Shown: in pieces, positions 36,512 to 48,641 of the stretch
Position numbering within the stretch: position 1 is the stretch's first letter
Layout: each line of letters begins with the position of its first letter
Assembly: GCA_020746835.1 (NCBI GenBank)
Contig: JAGPNK010000001.1
Coordinates: 2,170,001-2,234,000, forward strand
Reading direction: 5' to 3'
DNA length: 64,000 nt
Origin: Stachybotrys elegans
Lineage: Eukaryota > Ascomycota > Sordariomycetes > Hypocreales > Stachybotryaceae
Position numbers and translations under genes: made by a program
The notes under the pieces: model-generated
Database searches by the model: none
Seen by the model: the letters and a program-made list of their open reading frames with translations, nothing else
What the model was told of the DNA's origin: nothing

Positions 36512-37378
36512 ATCGAGCTATTGCATCGCGTCTGCATCCACGCGATATCACGTGAGAAGATCTCCCTGATGAGAAAACTGTGGAGCGTCTTTAACACTAG
36601 ACTCGATGTGGCAAGGGGCTGCTTACGATATCAATTCTCATGGCCTGAGGCTCCCAGCCTGGTTTTTTTTGGGGGGGCCGTGCAGGATTCTGCCTGCGCA
36701 GGTGCCGTTCTGAAAAGTACTGTGGCGAGAGTTCAGCCAACGGCACCAACCATCACGCTGAATCTTGTCAGTTTGTCTTCACCACTCCCCATCATCAACC
36801 GGCGAGCGCGCGCATCAGAAAATCGCCTGGTCCCCTCTGAAGGCATCGGCACCCATCTCCAATCCACGCAAACGACGTGTTCCACGCGATTTGCACGCCG
36901 TCCCATCCACGACAAACCCCTCCCGACGCGCCCCGTCACGGAAATTCGCACATTTTATTTTATTTCATCAGCTTTCGTGTCTGGAGCGACCAGGGGATTC
37001 TCTTTACACCCCACGCCCATCCAAACGAGCCGCATACCTTTAGCTTTCCCGACCTCGATACTTTCAGAACGCGACTCGCCCACGTGTCGCACCTGTTGAG
37101 GTCGCCTGCTTCGCCTGCGCACTTCTCGAGCTCAGCGCATCAATCCGACGCGACGTGACTGCCGCCGCGCTCCTCGATTCGTTTTTATTTTATTTTATTC
37201 TTTTCCTCCTTCCCTCGCTTCATCCCGATTTCCATCCACGACTCGACCTGAATCGGTTCATTGCGCGACGAGCATCGATATCGACATCACTCTGCTCGAC
37301 ATGCACCATACTTAACTACGCGTCTACAAGGGATTTATCTCGGGGTTGTGAACTGCCGGGCAATATACCACCGCCATC
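36512..37378 (+). promoter_or_regulatory. Upstream region and leader of STH1/SNF2
   Basis: It contains a CACGTG E-box at about 36550 and a C/T-rich leader at about 37140-37240. No ORF here looks coding. It is shared with the divergent bZIP-like ORF. Confidence 0.5.
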
Positions 37379-40300
37379 ATGGCTAGTGTTCAACCCGCCC
37401 CTGCGGTCCAGCACCCGGGCGCGCCAATGCCCATGGGTGTGACCAAGAAGCAAGCCGAGGAGGTCTTCAATGTATGTCTACATGTCGCGCGTCGCATTGA
37501 TCCCGACGCGCTTTCTCATACATCTCACTTGGACGATTGCTAAAGTCAATGTGTCACAGAAACTCAAGCAAATGAAGGAGCAGGGTGTCCCTACGACGGA
37601 TCCCGAGTATATGAAGGCCACTCAGTTCTTGCTCAACTTTCAGTCACAACATAACATGCGCCGCAATCAACAGCAGTTTATGCAGGCACAGCAGCAGCAG
37701 CAGCAGCTCAATGCGCAACCGACGCCCAACGGGGCCATGAATGGCGCGCCCTCATCTCAACCAAACCAGACCCCCTCGAGCGCCGGAGCCCCGAACGCAC
37801 CAAACTCGAATACGCCCGGTTTTGTGCCCGGGCCCAATGCCGCCCCTTCTACCGGCACTTCTGGACAGTTTACACCGCAGCAATTGGGATTGCTACGGCA
37901 GCAGATTAGTGCTTTCAGACTCCTCGGCAAGAACAATGGAGTCCCCATGCAGCTGCAGCAGGCCATTTTCAATCAACGTCAACGGCGGCACATGGCGACC
38001 ATTGATGGCGCGCAAGCTGCGGCTGCGGCGGCCAAGGCCGGTCAGTCGGGGCAGCCTGGAGGAAAAGGCTTGCCGAACGGTGCTGAGGTCGCGCCCCAAG
38101 ACGATTCCTCCTCCCTTCCCAAGCCGCACACATACAAGTCTGTCAAATCGCCATATGGCACGAGCATGATTCGACCGAACATTAAGTACTTTGACCATAC
38201 CCAGCGAAAAAACCGCTGGTTCATTCCTGGAGTCTTCCCCACTGGAATCGACTTTGACCACTTGCGTTACGAGCGAGAGGTTGTGGTGTTCAATCGCATG
38301 AGCCAGCGCTATACCGAGCTCAAGAACCTGCCCGCAAATCTCGCCCACTGGGACACGACAACGGAGAATGTGGAGGCTGACGACACGCTGAAGAGGAAGG
38401 CCATCATTGAGATGAAGAGTCTGGCGCTGTACGCCAAGCAGCGCGCTCTCCGCGACAAGATCGGTCGTCAAATGATGCATTACGACAACCTTGCCATGAC
38501 GACCAACAGGGCCAACTACCGTCGCATGAAGAAGCAGAGCGTTCGCGAAGCGCGCATTACGGAGAAGCTCGAGAAGCAGCAGCGCGATGCTCGGGAGAAC
38601 CGGGAGAAGAAGAAGCACATTGACTTTCTGCGTGCCATCTACAACCACGGCAACGAAATCCGGGACTCCGCTGTGGCCCAGCACAACAAGTTCACCAAGC
38701 TCAGCCGCCTCGTGTATACTCAGCACCAGAACATTGAGAAGGAAGAGCAGAAGCGCGTTGAAAGGACTGCCAAGCAGCGTCTCCAGGCCCTCAAGGCCGA
38801 CGACGAAGAGGCCTATCTCAAGCTGCTCGACCAGGCCAAGGACACTCGTATCACCCATCTGCTCAGACAAACGGACGGATTCTTGCACCAGCTGGCTTCC
38901 TCGGTCAAGGCTCAGCAACGCCAGGCCGTCGAGCACTACGGTGAAGAACATGAGCCACTGCCCGAGGAGGACGACAGCGACGTTGACGAAGATGGAGGCA
39001 GCTCCAAGAAGATTGACTATTATGCCGTGGCTCACCGTATCCGCGAAGAGGTTACGGAGCAGGCCAATATCCTTGTCGGCGGTACGCTCAAGGAGTACCA
39101 AATCAAGGGTCTCCAGTGGATGTTGTCGCTCTACAACAACAACCTCAACGGTATCCTTGCAGACGAGATGGGTCTCGGAAAGACTATCCAAACCATCAGT
39201 CTCATCACCTACCTCATTGAGCGCAAGCAGCAGAGCGGTCCCTACCTTGTCATTGTGCCTCTCAGCACGCTTACCAACTGGAACCTCGAGTTCGAGAAGT
39301 GGGCACCGTCTGTCAGCCGTGTGGTCTACAAGGGTCCGCCCAACGCCCGTAAGCAGCAGCAGGAGAAGATTCGCAGGGGCGATTTCCAGGTGCTTCTCAC
39401 CACTTACGAGTACATTATCAAGGACCGGCCTATTCTGAGCAAGATCAAGTGGTTCCACATGATCATCGACGAAGGTCACCGTATGAAGAACACAAACTCC
39501 AAGCTCACCGTCACGATCCAGCAGTACTACTCGACTCGCTTCCGACTCATTCTCACGGGTACTCCTCTCCAGAACAACCTAGCAGAACTGTGGGCCATGC
39601 TCAACTTTGTCTTGCCCAATATTTTCAAGTCGGCCAAGACCTTTGACGACTGGTTCAACACACCCTTTGCGAACACGGGCGGCCAGGACAAGATGGAGCT
39701 CACGGAAGAAGAACAGATCCTCGTCATTCGTCGTTTGCACAAGGTGCTGCGACCCTTCCTGCTGCGTCGTCTGAAGAAGGACGTCGAGAAGGACCTGCCA
39801 GACAAGACGGAAAAGGTCATCAAGTGCAAGTTCTCTGCTCTGCAGTCTCGCCTCTACAAGCAGATGGTCACACACAACAAGCTTGTGGTCAGCGATGGCA
39901 AAGGCGGCAAGACTGGTGCCCGTGGCCTGAGCAACATGATCATGCAGCTCCGAAAGCTCTGCAACCATCCCTTTGTCTTCGATCCTGTTGAGACTGTCAT
40001 GAACCCCAGGAGCATCAGCAACGACCTTCTGTGGCGAACGGCTGGTAAATTTGAGCTCCTCGACCGAATTCTCCCCAAGTACCAAGCGACGGGACATCGT
40101 GTCCTGATGTTCTTCCAGATGACTGCCATTATGGACATCATGGAGGATTATCTGCGATACCGCAAGGTTGAGTATCTGCGTCTGGACGGCACAACCAAGT
40201 CGGATGAGCGATCGGACCTTCTTCGAGAGTTCAACCAGCCCAACTCCAAGTACTTCATGTTCCTGCTGTCTACCCGTGCTGGTGGTCTGGGTCTCAACCT

Positions 40301-41796
40301 CCAGACTGCCGATACCGTCATTATCTACGACTCGGATTGGAACCCTCACCAGGATCTCCAGGCTCAGGATCGAGCTCACCGTATCGGTCAGAAGAACGAA
40401 GTCAGAATTTTGCGTCTTATCAGCTCCAACTCCGTCGAGGAGAAGATTCTGGAGCGCGCCCGTTATAAGCTGGACATGGACGGCAAAGTTATTCAGGCTG
40501 GTCGCTTCGACAACAAGTCGTCTGAAACGGATCGAGATGCAATGCTCCGAACGCTGCTAGAGACGGCTGATATGGCTGAATCTGGTGAGCAGGATGAGAT
40601 GGAGGATGATGAGCTGAACATGATCCTCGCCCGCAGCGAGGACGAAATCGCCGTCTTCCAGAAGCTCGATGAGGAGCGACGAAACGATCCTCTCTACGGC
40701 GAGCGCGCCGGTTCCAAAGCCAGGCCTCGTCTCCTCGGAGAGGACGAGCTGCCCGAGATCTACCTGAGCGACGCTAACCCCATCTCGGAGGATGTGGATG
40801 ATACGGTTCTTGGTCGCGGTGCCCGTGAGCGCACCAAGGTTCGCTATGACGACGGTTTGACGGAAGAGCAGTGGTTGATGGCCGTGGATGACGATGACGA
40901 CTCGCCCGAGGCAGCAGCAGCGCGCAAACAGGCTCGCAAGGACAAGCGCGAGGCGAACAGGCTCAAGAAGACGGGCGTTGCGGGCTCAATTGACAACTCG
41001 CCCTCGGCCAGCCGTGCCAGTACCGAGGAGATTGAGACGCCAAAGAAACGCGGCCGCAAGCCTGGCGCCAAGAACGAGAAGCGCAAGGCTGAAGAGGGCG
41101 ATGAAGAGCCTCCGGCAAAGAAGCGCCGCGGCCCTCAAGGTAGGCCTAGCAAGGTCGGCCTCAACAACCTCAACGAGTCGCGTCTGAGCCCACCGCAGCG
41201 CGAGACGTTGCAGAAGAGCCTGCGATCCCTCTACGACGCGCTAATGAACCTCGAGGTCGACGACATTGAGCCCCCGACGGACGACGACGAGTCGGACGCC
41301 GGCAAGAGGCTCATCATTGGTCCTTTCGTCAAGCTGCCGCCCAAGCGTGACTATGCCGACTACTATGTCATCATTCAGACTCCCATCTGCATGAACAATA
41401 TCCAAACCCGCATCAAGAAGGAGGAATACAACTCGCTGAGCGACATGCGCAAGGACTTTGAGCTGATGATTCGCAACTGCCAAACGTACAACGAGGACGG
41501 CAGTATTCTGGTCAAGGACGCCAAGACGATGGAGGTTCGTAATTACAGAGACAGCCGCGGCAGATGGACAGTGATGCTAACATGCAACGCAGGAATTCTT
41601 CAACGCCAAATACCAGGAGGAGCTGAGCGCGCATCCCATACTCCAGGAGCTCGAGGATGGCAGCAAAGTGAACTCGGCGGCCCCTTCTGCGACCGGAGGG
41701 ACTCCCCAGCCGAGCGGGACGCGAATCAAGCTCATCTCGAGCAGTTCGCGCGACGCGAATGGCGGAAGCACTGCGGTTCAGAGTGATGAGGAATAG
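37379..41796 (+). CDS. STH1: Sth1/Snf2-type ATP-dependent chromatin remodeler
   Basis: Catalytic ATPase of RSC or SWI/SNF. Exons: 37379-37471, 37560-41534 and 41593-41796, both introns GT-AG, 1,423 residues. Domains in order: a QLQ motif (about 134-160, FTPQQLGLLRQQISAFRLL), Gln-rich low complexity around it, an HSA helix for actin-related proteins (about 320-390), SNF2 ATPase with DEMGLGKT (Walker A, about 567), a DEGH box (about 668) and LTGTPLQNN, the helicase C-terminal lobe with STRAGGLGLNLQ and AHRIGQ, SnAC, a basic KKRGRKPG AT-hook-like stretch, and a C-terminal bromodomain (about 1250-1345, YYVIIQTPICMNNIQ). QLQ-HSA-ATPase-bromodomain order is shared by Snf2 and Sth1; the size is closer to Sth1. 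The short last exon ends in SDEE. Confidence 0.95.
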
Positions 41797-42527
41797 GTGC
41801 CTCGAAACTCGGTGTGAGTCTCGACTGCGACGGTCCTGCGCCCCTTGCAAGGGTAGCGGAGGCCTTGCTGTACAATGAGCGCGCAAGCCACCAGATGGCG
41901 GACACAGACACCTCGCTACGATGACCTCGGGCCTGTGACGATGGTACCCAAAAGAGGGTTCCGTACGACGGCGCATTGGTCACACATGTTTGAACATTTA
42001 CTACTGGCGTTTGGGGAACGGTGGGATTGATAAACCTGTATTCAAACGGCGGGAGTAGGCGAAGATTTCCAAATACCATACATACAGAGAGTGGCGAGGA
42101 GAGGAGAGGAGAGGAGAGGAAGCGGATGATGAGCATCAGCGTCCAAGGCAGGTGATGGGAAGAGGGCGCTGCCCCTGATCCAGGGCTTGTGTGCATGTCT
42201 AGATAGCAACTATGTGTATTCTAATAGACGTTGGTAACCAACTGCACTCTGACATGTGCGTGAATTGTGATGGTGTTCACTCGGTTTCTGTGGCGGCTGC
42301 CACCTTATTCCTGCTGCGGGGCGGCGAAGCTTACAGGTGCTCACAAGGCTGGACGCCACCAGTAATAAATTCATCCAGCTGTCACAGTTGTGTCCCTCTT
42401 CTATCATCAGCAGATGATCAATCTACCCTCCCTCTCTCAACTCTCACCTACTCTCAATGATTGCACTGCCAGCGTGGACAGCACTGATCCTGCAATCTTA
42501 CAGCTGGTCCAGCCGAATAAATTCAAC
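41797..42527. other. Intergenic: STH1 3' flank to hydrolase promoter
   Basis: No gene seen. A (GAGAG)n-type repeat (about 42097-42120) lies in it. The remaining sequence holds the STH1 3' UTR and the upstream region of the hydrolase. Confidence 0.5.
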
Positions 42528-43952
42528 ATGAAGAAAACACTGATCCTCTGCTTCATACATGGCTTCAAGGTACCTACCTTCCAGATCCTTTCCTCCCTCA
42601 CGGCGCATGTCCCGATGGAGAGACATTAATCTTTTCTTGTTCCTTTTTTCTCCGACGTAGGGTGGCGAGTCGACGTTTGGCGACAAGTACCAGTTCACGG
42701 AGCATCTCCGCGACGTCGTGGCAGAGAAGCTGCCCAAGGTGGACGTGCGAGTCCTCGTGTACCCCAAGTATGAGACGAGGGGAGAACTGGGAGACTGCGT
42801 GATGCGGTTCCGAAGCTGGTGCGTGTACTCTCGTCCCCTCCCCGCAAACTAGCAAGGGAAAGCTGAAGTGTCTTGCAGGCTGGAGGAGAAAGTCATCGAT
42901 ATAGAGGTGGCGTCCGCCACGCCATCGCCGACCGTGGACCCCTCGGTGCGGACCATACTCATCGGCCACTCCATGGGCGGCATCGTCGCGGCCGAGGCCG
43001 TGATTGGGCTCACGTCCGAGAAGCCCATCTACTCCGAGGACGGCATCGAGAAGAGCGACAGGCCCTCCTTCAACAGCCTCATGTTCCCCTACATCCAGGG
43101 CGTGCTGGCCTTTGACACGCCCTACCTGGGCATATCGCCCGGCGTCGTCGCCCACAACGCCGAGAGCCAGTACCAGAGCGCCAGCGCCGCATTCACGCAA
43201 ATCTCCCAGATCACGGGGCTCGGCGCATCGCTCTGGGGCGCAGCGGGCCGCCAGCCGCAGCAGGGCAGCAAGGCCAACAGCGCCCCGCCTGCCGCGCTGC
43301 CGGCGCCCCCGGCCGCGCCGTCGCCCGGGACGCAGCAGCAGCAGCAGCAGCAGCAGCAGTCCGGCAACGCCTGGCAGAAATGGGGCAAGATGGCCATGTA
43401 CGCGGGGGCGGCTGGAGCCGTCGCCGCGGGAGGTGCGGCGGCGTGGGTGAACCGCGAGCAGCTCAGCGAGGGGTGGACGTGGGTGTCGTCGCACCTCGAG
43501 TTCGTGGGGTGCCTGGCGCGGGCCGAGGAGCTCAAGAAGAGGATCAGCTACATGGTGCAGCTGAACCAAGAGCTCGACGTCGGCTTCGCCAACCTGTACA
43601 CGCGGCTGGGCCAGACGGCGCCGGCCAAGCAGGTCAGCATGGTCGGGCGGGTGATTGGGTCGGACAGAACCTTCTGCAACCTGCCTAGCAAGCAGGTGGC
43701 GGGGCTGTGGAAGTCGGCCCTCAACGACAAGGCCACGGATGAGACGTGGGCACATATGAGTGAGTTTGATATCGTCCCGCGATACAACGCCCCAGGTAGA
43801 GACGACTGACGCGGTGGGCAGACATGTTTAATTCAAAGGAGAACCCTGCGTATGAGACGCTCACGCAAGACGCAGCTGGTCTCATTACGGAGTGGCTGCA
43901 GAACGACTGGTACATGACGAGCTCGGAGCCAAAGCCCATGATTGAGCTTTGA
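42528..43952 (+). CDS. DUF676-like alpha/beta serine hydrolase
   Basis: Probable lipase or esterase of the DUF676 type; substrate unknown. Exons: 42528-42569, 42661-42818, 42879-43759 and 43822-43952, GT-AG, 403 residues. The N-terminal strand ILCFIHGFKGGESTFGD supplies the oxyanion-hole HGF. The nucleophile elbow is GHSMGG (Ser98), after TILI. The product has a run of nine Gln (219-227) and an Ala/Gly-rich hydrophobic stretch at about 239-256 that could be a membrane anchor. The C-terminal half (RISYMVQLNQELDVGFANLY and the end PKPMIEL) is conserved in fungal homologues as I recall them. The last exon is short. Convergent with PHS1, 163 bp away. Confidence 0.85.
43333..43359. repeat. CAG repeat coding poly-Gln in the DUF676-like hydrolase
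   Basis: Nine consecutive CAG codons inside exon 3 of the hydrolase, between a Pro/Ala-rich linker and the hydrophobic segment. Confidence 0.9.
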
Positions 43953-44115
43953 TCACCGGGGGGTTTCATGATTGACAGGATGGGATGGCGTTACGGGTGG
44001 GATGCTTGGTCGAGACAGTCAACAGGCTGGCATATATTATTACATTATATGATTACATGGGAATCATTCCTCTTTTATCCAATTGCTGGTCCTCGAGACT
44101 CTTCATACATGAGGT

Positions 44116-44909
44116 TTACTGGGATGCTTTGGCGTTACTGGCCTTGAGATCGCGCATAACCTTCTTACGCTGGGTCATCATGTGCGTGTAGAGAACGTAT
44201 GAACCTATAGACATTAGACGAGGAGGCAATGCAATGGGATTTTTACTTAAGGCTTACCAGGAACATAGATGGCCAGGATGGCATAGAGCGCCCACTTGTA
44301 GATGTCACCAAAGGCGCTGGCAGGCTCGGTGGCCAGGAAGATGAGGGCGCATTCACTCAGTATGCCCATTGGGTAGAGGACGAAGAAGGTGTTGTAGCGC
44401 AGCCAGGTCAGGAAGCGCGGCTGGAAGCCGGACAAGCTCAGGGCAAAGAACGAGTATCTGATGACCTCGGTGACGGACCAGGCGACGAGCATCGAGGTGT
44501 AGAAGGGCGCCTGGGCGAGGTACGTGAAGGGGTGGACGACGCCCCAGACGAGGAGGAAGCGAGAGGAGACCTGCATGAGCGTCGTCATGAGGGGAGCGCG
44601 GACGATACCTGGGGGACAGAGGACGTGTTAGTAAAGGTTAAGGCGTGTGGTGGTTCGGAGAGGGGAGGCGGGCAGCTCACCGAGCAATGAGTGCAGGACC
44701 TCCATGCCGGCCATGGTCTGCGTCCACTTGGTCCAGTCGCCGACAACGAGGTGGACATAGGGCGGGCCGCGGGTGGCAGCGACGGACAGCGTGCGGCCGA
44801 GGACGACGCTCCATGCGACGGCTGAGGCCAGGTTGTAGAGGACGAGGTAGGCCGTCTTGACAGCCGAGGGCTGCTGCTTCTGCTTCTGCTGCTTCTTGGG
44901 GGCGGCCAT
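44116..44909 (-). CDS. PHS1: PHS1: very-long-chain 3-hydroxyacyl-CoA dehydratase
   Basis: Third step of the ER very-long-chain fatty acid elongation cycle (3-hydroxyacyl-CoA to trans-2-enoyl-CoA), feeding sphingolipid synthesis. Exons on the minus strand: 44909-44681, 44608-44258 and 44204-44116, GT-AG, 222 residues. Six hydrophobic segments are visible. The PTPLA core EVIRYSFFAL and WLRYNTFFVLYPMG is present; the catalytic pair is Tyr155 and Glu162, seven residues apart as in yeast Phs1 (Tyr149, Glu156). The Lys/Gln-rich N-terminus is cytosolic. The C-terminus, RKKVMRDLKASNAKASQ, is basic and lysine-rich, as expected for an ER-resident protein. Confidence 0.95.
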
Positions 44910-45583
44910 GGTTGCGTTGTCTTTCGGAGGGTTTACTCGCGGGGGGGGAGCTGTAGATTCGATTGCCGGTCGGGGTTATAAAGGAGAGAGAGAGAGACAG
45001 AGAGAGGTGGGAGAGAAGAGGAGGTGGCTTGCTGGCGGCAAGGGAGGCGGATGGGAATCTAGGGGTGTTGATAACTGTTGAGACGGATGTGGGTTGAATG
45101 GACTTTTTTTTCTTCCTTAGTATTGTTCCTTCCTTCCAGGGAGGGGACCTAGGGGTGTATGGAAGGGGGTGTTTCCTTAGTGGATGGAGGAGGATGATGG
45201 CTTCAACTCTGTCCCCTAAATAAGTGACCACCTCACTGATGATGTTTATTACACCTGCGGTTTGATCTCGGTGCCGCTGTTTCTTGGGTTGTATTTTCTG
45301 TCCCCTTGTTCTTTTTCAAAAACTGCTACTATGTTGTTGGGGATGTTGATTCAACGGAATTGACCAATAGGAAAAAGCCCCAGCTCCTTCCTCTGCAATC
45401 ATCTACCATCTTCATAAAACCAAGTCAATTCAAACAGCGTGACGGAATTACTAACGTGACAACGCTTGCTACTCATACATCATAATGTATCGATAAAATG
45501 TCGTAATCTAGCGCCGTCCAGCGGCGCACCATCCTTCATGCCCATCCCGCCGACTCGTACCAAAGGAAAGACAAACGAATCCG
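44910..45583. other. Intergenic: PHS1 promoter
   Basis: The minus strand just upstream of PHS1 (44960-45030) is a C/T-rich leader, with an AG dinucleotide run on the plus strand at about 44985-45005. The rest shows nothing recognisable. Confidence 0.5.
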
Positions 45584-46912
45584 TCATGCCGAATACCTCC
45601 CTTGGGTCGAATCGCTCGTCGTCTTGGCCAGGGCAACAACCTCAGCGCTCGAGCCAAAGAACCGCGGCAGAGGCACCCGCAGCCGTTTCCAGGACGCGCT
45701 CATCGCCTCACAGAGCCGTCGCAGCATGGACAGTGCCGAGGATAGACCCCCCGCATGCGGTTGGCGCCGCGGGAGACGGTCCGGCGTGCTGAGGAACAGC
45801 TCTAGCTTCTGGATCTCCGCGTCGTCGCGCCCTTGCTCGACGACGCGGTCGATGCGGCCGTCTTCAAACGCGATGCCTCGCCATAGCAGAATCCCCAGCC
45901 TGCGCGCAGACGATGCGGCGGCCAAGCCGGCGTGGCTCCCCACAGATAGCCCCGAGGCTGCTGAGAAGGTCGCCCAGAACGCATCGCGCAACGCCTCGTG
46001 CTCCGGATAGTACACAAAGCCTCGCATGTGCTCGTGCTGCCCCAAGACCTCCTCCAGCCCGTAGAGACCGACACCAAACGGCAGCCATTCGCCCTCAGCC
46101 CAGTCAATCAGCCCCGTCAGCCGTCCCGATCGCGGGTCAACCATGATGTTGGCGGGCACCATGTCTCCGTGCGTCAGGCACCATGGAGACGCCTCGATGC
46201 GTCGCAAGTCCCGCAGCGCAGACACTGCGTACCGTCGGGCCTGGTCCTGGCGGAGCTGTTGGAGCAGCTCCCCTCGCCAGCGCAGCGTTGAGCCTACATG
46301 GCCTTTGGCGAAGGGCTCGGAGCCATCCTCATATCTTGCATGCCGAAGACTGACGGCGAAGAATTGCGCAATGTCCTCCACCAGCCGTCTTCGGCACTCT
46401 GCCATTGCGTCTGGCGGAATGTCCTTTCTCTGCTGAAACGCCGCAAGAGTCTCGCCCTGAATCCTCTCCTGGAGGTATACGTGAAGGTGCAAGCCGCCCG
46501 GCGCGTCGAGTGCATTAGCGGATGTCCCGGATACGCTACCCATGTGTCGAATTGCCGGTACCAGGCTCCCAAAGACACGGCGCGCCTCTTCGGAGAAGCC
46601 CAGGTTCAGTGCGAAGGCGGATGGTCGGAATTGCAGCAAGTGGCTCTCATTGACAGCGATGGTGTAAGAGCAGTATCCCTGTGGCGCCACCGACTTGAGG
46701 CTGGCAGTCGGAAAAGCCCGACGGGCGAATTCATCGCATTGGTCTTGTGTCGCGAGTGCGTCGAAGCCGTTCCTGGCGAAGAATGCAGCGACATCGCCGT
46801 CTGCACCGTGGTTGCTTGGTCCTACTCTGCCGTTGTCGCCATTTTGCGTGCCGCAGTGTTGCGCTGCGCAATCGCCGAACCCGGCTCCTTGGGGGATAAA
46901 GCTCTCAGCCAT
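45584..46912 (-). CDS. APH-family phosphotransferase (aminoglycoside phosphotransferase fold)
   Basis: Single exon, 442 residues, kinase-like fold. The catalytic loop is CLTHGDMVPANIMVD (His248, Asp250, Asn255) and the metal-binding Asp is in LIDWAEGEW (Asp270), as in APH/choline-kinase-like proteins. The N-terminal lobe is weakly conserved, with YCSYTIAV and LLQFRPS. Fungal genomes carry many such paralogues and most have no known substrate; a link to drug resistance should not be assumed. There is no signal peptide. The plus strand has a long open frame over this gene (46298-47059), which is an antisense artefact of the high-GC coding sequence. Confidence 0.85.
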   Translation of the reverse strand: MAESFIPQGAGFGDCAAQHCGTQNGDNGRVGPSNHGADGDVAAFFARNGFDALATQDQCDEFARRAFPTASLKSVAPQGYCSYTIAVNESHLLQFRPSAFALNLGFSEEARRVFGSLVPAIRHMGSVSGTSANALDAPGGLHLHVYLQERIQGETLAAFQQRKDIPPDAMAECRRRLVEDIAQFFAVSLRHARYEDGSEPFAKGHVGSTLRWRGELLQQLRQDQARRYAVSALRDLRRIEASPWCLTHGDMVPANIMVDPRSGRLTGLIDWAEGEWLPFGVGLYGLEEVLGQHEHMRGFVYYPEHEALRDAFWATFSAASGLSVGSHAGLAAASSARRLGILLWRGIAFEDGRIDRVVEQGRDDAEIQKLELFLSTPDRLPRRQPHAGGLSSALSMLRRLCEAMSASWKRLRVPLPRFFGSSAEVVALAKTTSDSTQGRYSA

Positions 46913-47461
46913 GGGGCAGTTGGCATTCCGTCACCCCATACCGGACGCGTGTCTGTAGTACGGTTGCGGAAACCCAAAACATCAAAGAGGAATAGGAAGC
47001 AGGCGAAAAAACATGAGGACCCAAGGTGCAACGTTTCTGGCTTCGCTTCTGGCGGCTGATTTCTCCAATCTCCACGTTGACTGGTGGTGGTCACATGCAA
47101 GCTATCAGTTGAGCAGAGACGGGATGGGTAAGTTCTAGTAGCAGAGCTAACAAATACCCATGAGCAGATAAGAACATGTTCACCATTCACCCGACATGGT
47201 GCTGTGCAAGGATTCTATTATTGGCCGGGCTGCCGGCGCGGCATCACATGGGCTTACACGTGGGTTATCGAGGAACGCTGGGGTTCTTTCACCGGTCGAC
47301 AAACAGGGGCATGATGGAGGGGAGCCTGGATGTGACGGTGGCCTTGGTGGTGGAGAGCCGTCGCATTGAGGAAACGCATCATGATCATGAAAATACATAT
47401 GGGTGGCAATGATTTAACCGAATGCTTGTCCGTTCCATCTTGCCAACGACCACTTAATGAC
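46913..47461. other. Intergenic: APH upstream, T7H 3' flank
   Basis: No gene recognised. Both flanking genes run on the minus strand, so it must hold the APH promoter and the 3' UTR of thymine-7-hydroxylase. Confidence 0.5.
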
Positions 47462-48641
47462 TTAATACGTCGCCGTCAGCCGCTGCACGAGGTAGTCGCC
47501 GCTGTTGATACCCTCGTACTTCTTCTCCGCCTCGGTCGCAAAGGTTCCCGGGATCGCCTCGATGTGGCTCTTGAAGTTGGGGTTGCAAAAGTATCTGCTC
47601 AGACAATCATCAGTCAGTCTCCGTTCTTCTTCGCTCTCGTTCTCAGCAAGGGTCACATACGCAATGCTGTATCGCGGGGGGTGCGTCGGCCCGCCCTTGT
47701 GAGGGGGCTCAACGACGCGGTGTATCGTGCTCTTGATGGTGTCGTTGCTCCAGCGCGCGAGCAGGTCGCCCGCATTGACGACAACGGTGCCGGGGATGGG
47801 CGTCGCGTCGACGAACTGGCCCGTTGGGCTTCGGACCTGCAGGCCACCACGGTCGTCCTGGAAGAGGAGGGTGATGGAGCCATAGTCCTATAGTTGTCAG
47901 GTCAACAAACATCAGTCAACGGCAGTGCTGGACTCACACTATGCTCTCCGGCTCGCACTTGGTTGGGGTTCTTGGCAAAGACCTCAGCTGACACCTCGGG
48001 GTAATGCAGCAGGCGCAGCGTGTTGTCGCCAACATCCAAGTAGCCATCGAAGAAGCCCTCATCCAGGCCCATGCCCACGGCGATGGCCCGCATCACCTCG
48101 ATATGCATGGCCTTGCACTGGTCGAAGAAGCCCAGCATGTCGGTCTTGAACCCAGCCATGCCCTCGCCCTGCTCCGTGGGCCACTGGTTGGGGTGGCCGG
48201 ACTCGCCCTCGCGACCAATCTCGTAGCTCTCCTTGAGGTCCGGGGCGGCGTCGCGGACCTTGCTGACGTCGCCAATGTCCATGAGCTGCGAGACCTTTTC
48301 GCGGCCGGGGGCCGAGTAGCCACGGTTGGCCTCGGGGGTGGTCCAGCAGACGGACAGCTTGTCGTCCATGGGCTGGCGGAAGAAGTTGGCCGACATGGAG
48401 AAGGCGTGCTTCAGGATATCCGGGGTGATGGGGTGGTTCTTGAGGTAGATGAAGCCGGCACCCTGGAAGCCGCTGAGGATGGCCTTGGCCGTCTGCTGGC
48501 GCTCCTCGGGCGTGCCATTGGCGAATTTGGAGAAGTCGATGAGCTGGGATCGCGTGTGTTAGCCGAGTCCATGTGTTTGTGGATGAACTTGAGGCTTACG
48601 GGGATGAAGAGGCCCTCCTTGCTGACGGCAGCGTCGGCCAT
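47462..48641 (-). CDS. Thymine-7-hydroxylase (thymine dioxygenase), 2OG-Fe(II) enzyme
   Basis: Oxidises thymine in three 2-oxoglutarate-dependent steps to 5-carboxyuracil (isoorotate), EC 1.14.11.6. Exons on the minus strand: 48641-48600, 48543-47938, 47887-47661 and 47594-47462, GT-AG, total 1,008 nt, 335 residues; the Neurospora enzyme is about the same length. Fe(II) ligands are His215, Asp217 (GEHSDYG) and His272 (STIHRVVEPP); Arg288 and Ser290 (RYS) bind 2-oxoglutarate. WTTPEANRGYSAPGREKV and CNPNFKSHIEAIPGT match the Neurospora thymine-7-hydroxylase as I recall it, which is why I name this enzyme rather than a generic isopenicillin-N-synthase-like protein. It is transcribed away from the isoorotate decarboxylase gene, 1,042 bp apart. 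Confidence 0.9.

Noticed and set aside
37893..39479. 528-residue minus-strand open frame over STH1
   Set aside because: It is a shadow of the high-GC coding strand; the plus strand encodes the HSA and ATPase domains without a break.
46298..47059. 253-residue plus-strand open frame opposite the APH gene
   Set aside because: It is antisense to an intact kinase-fold protein with catalytic motifs; its own translation shows no domain.
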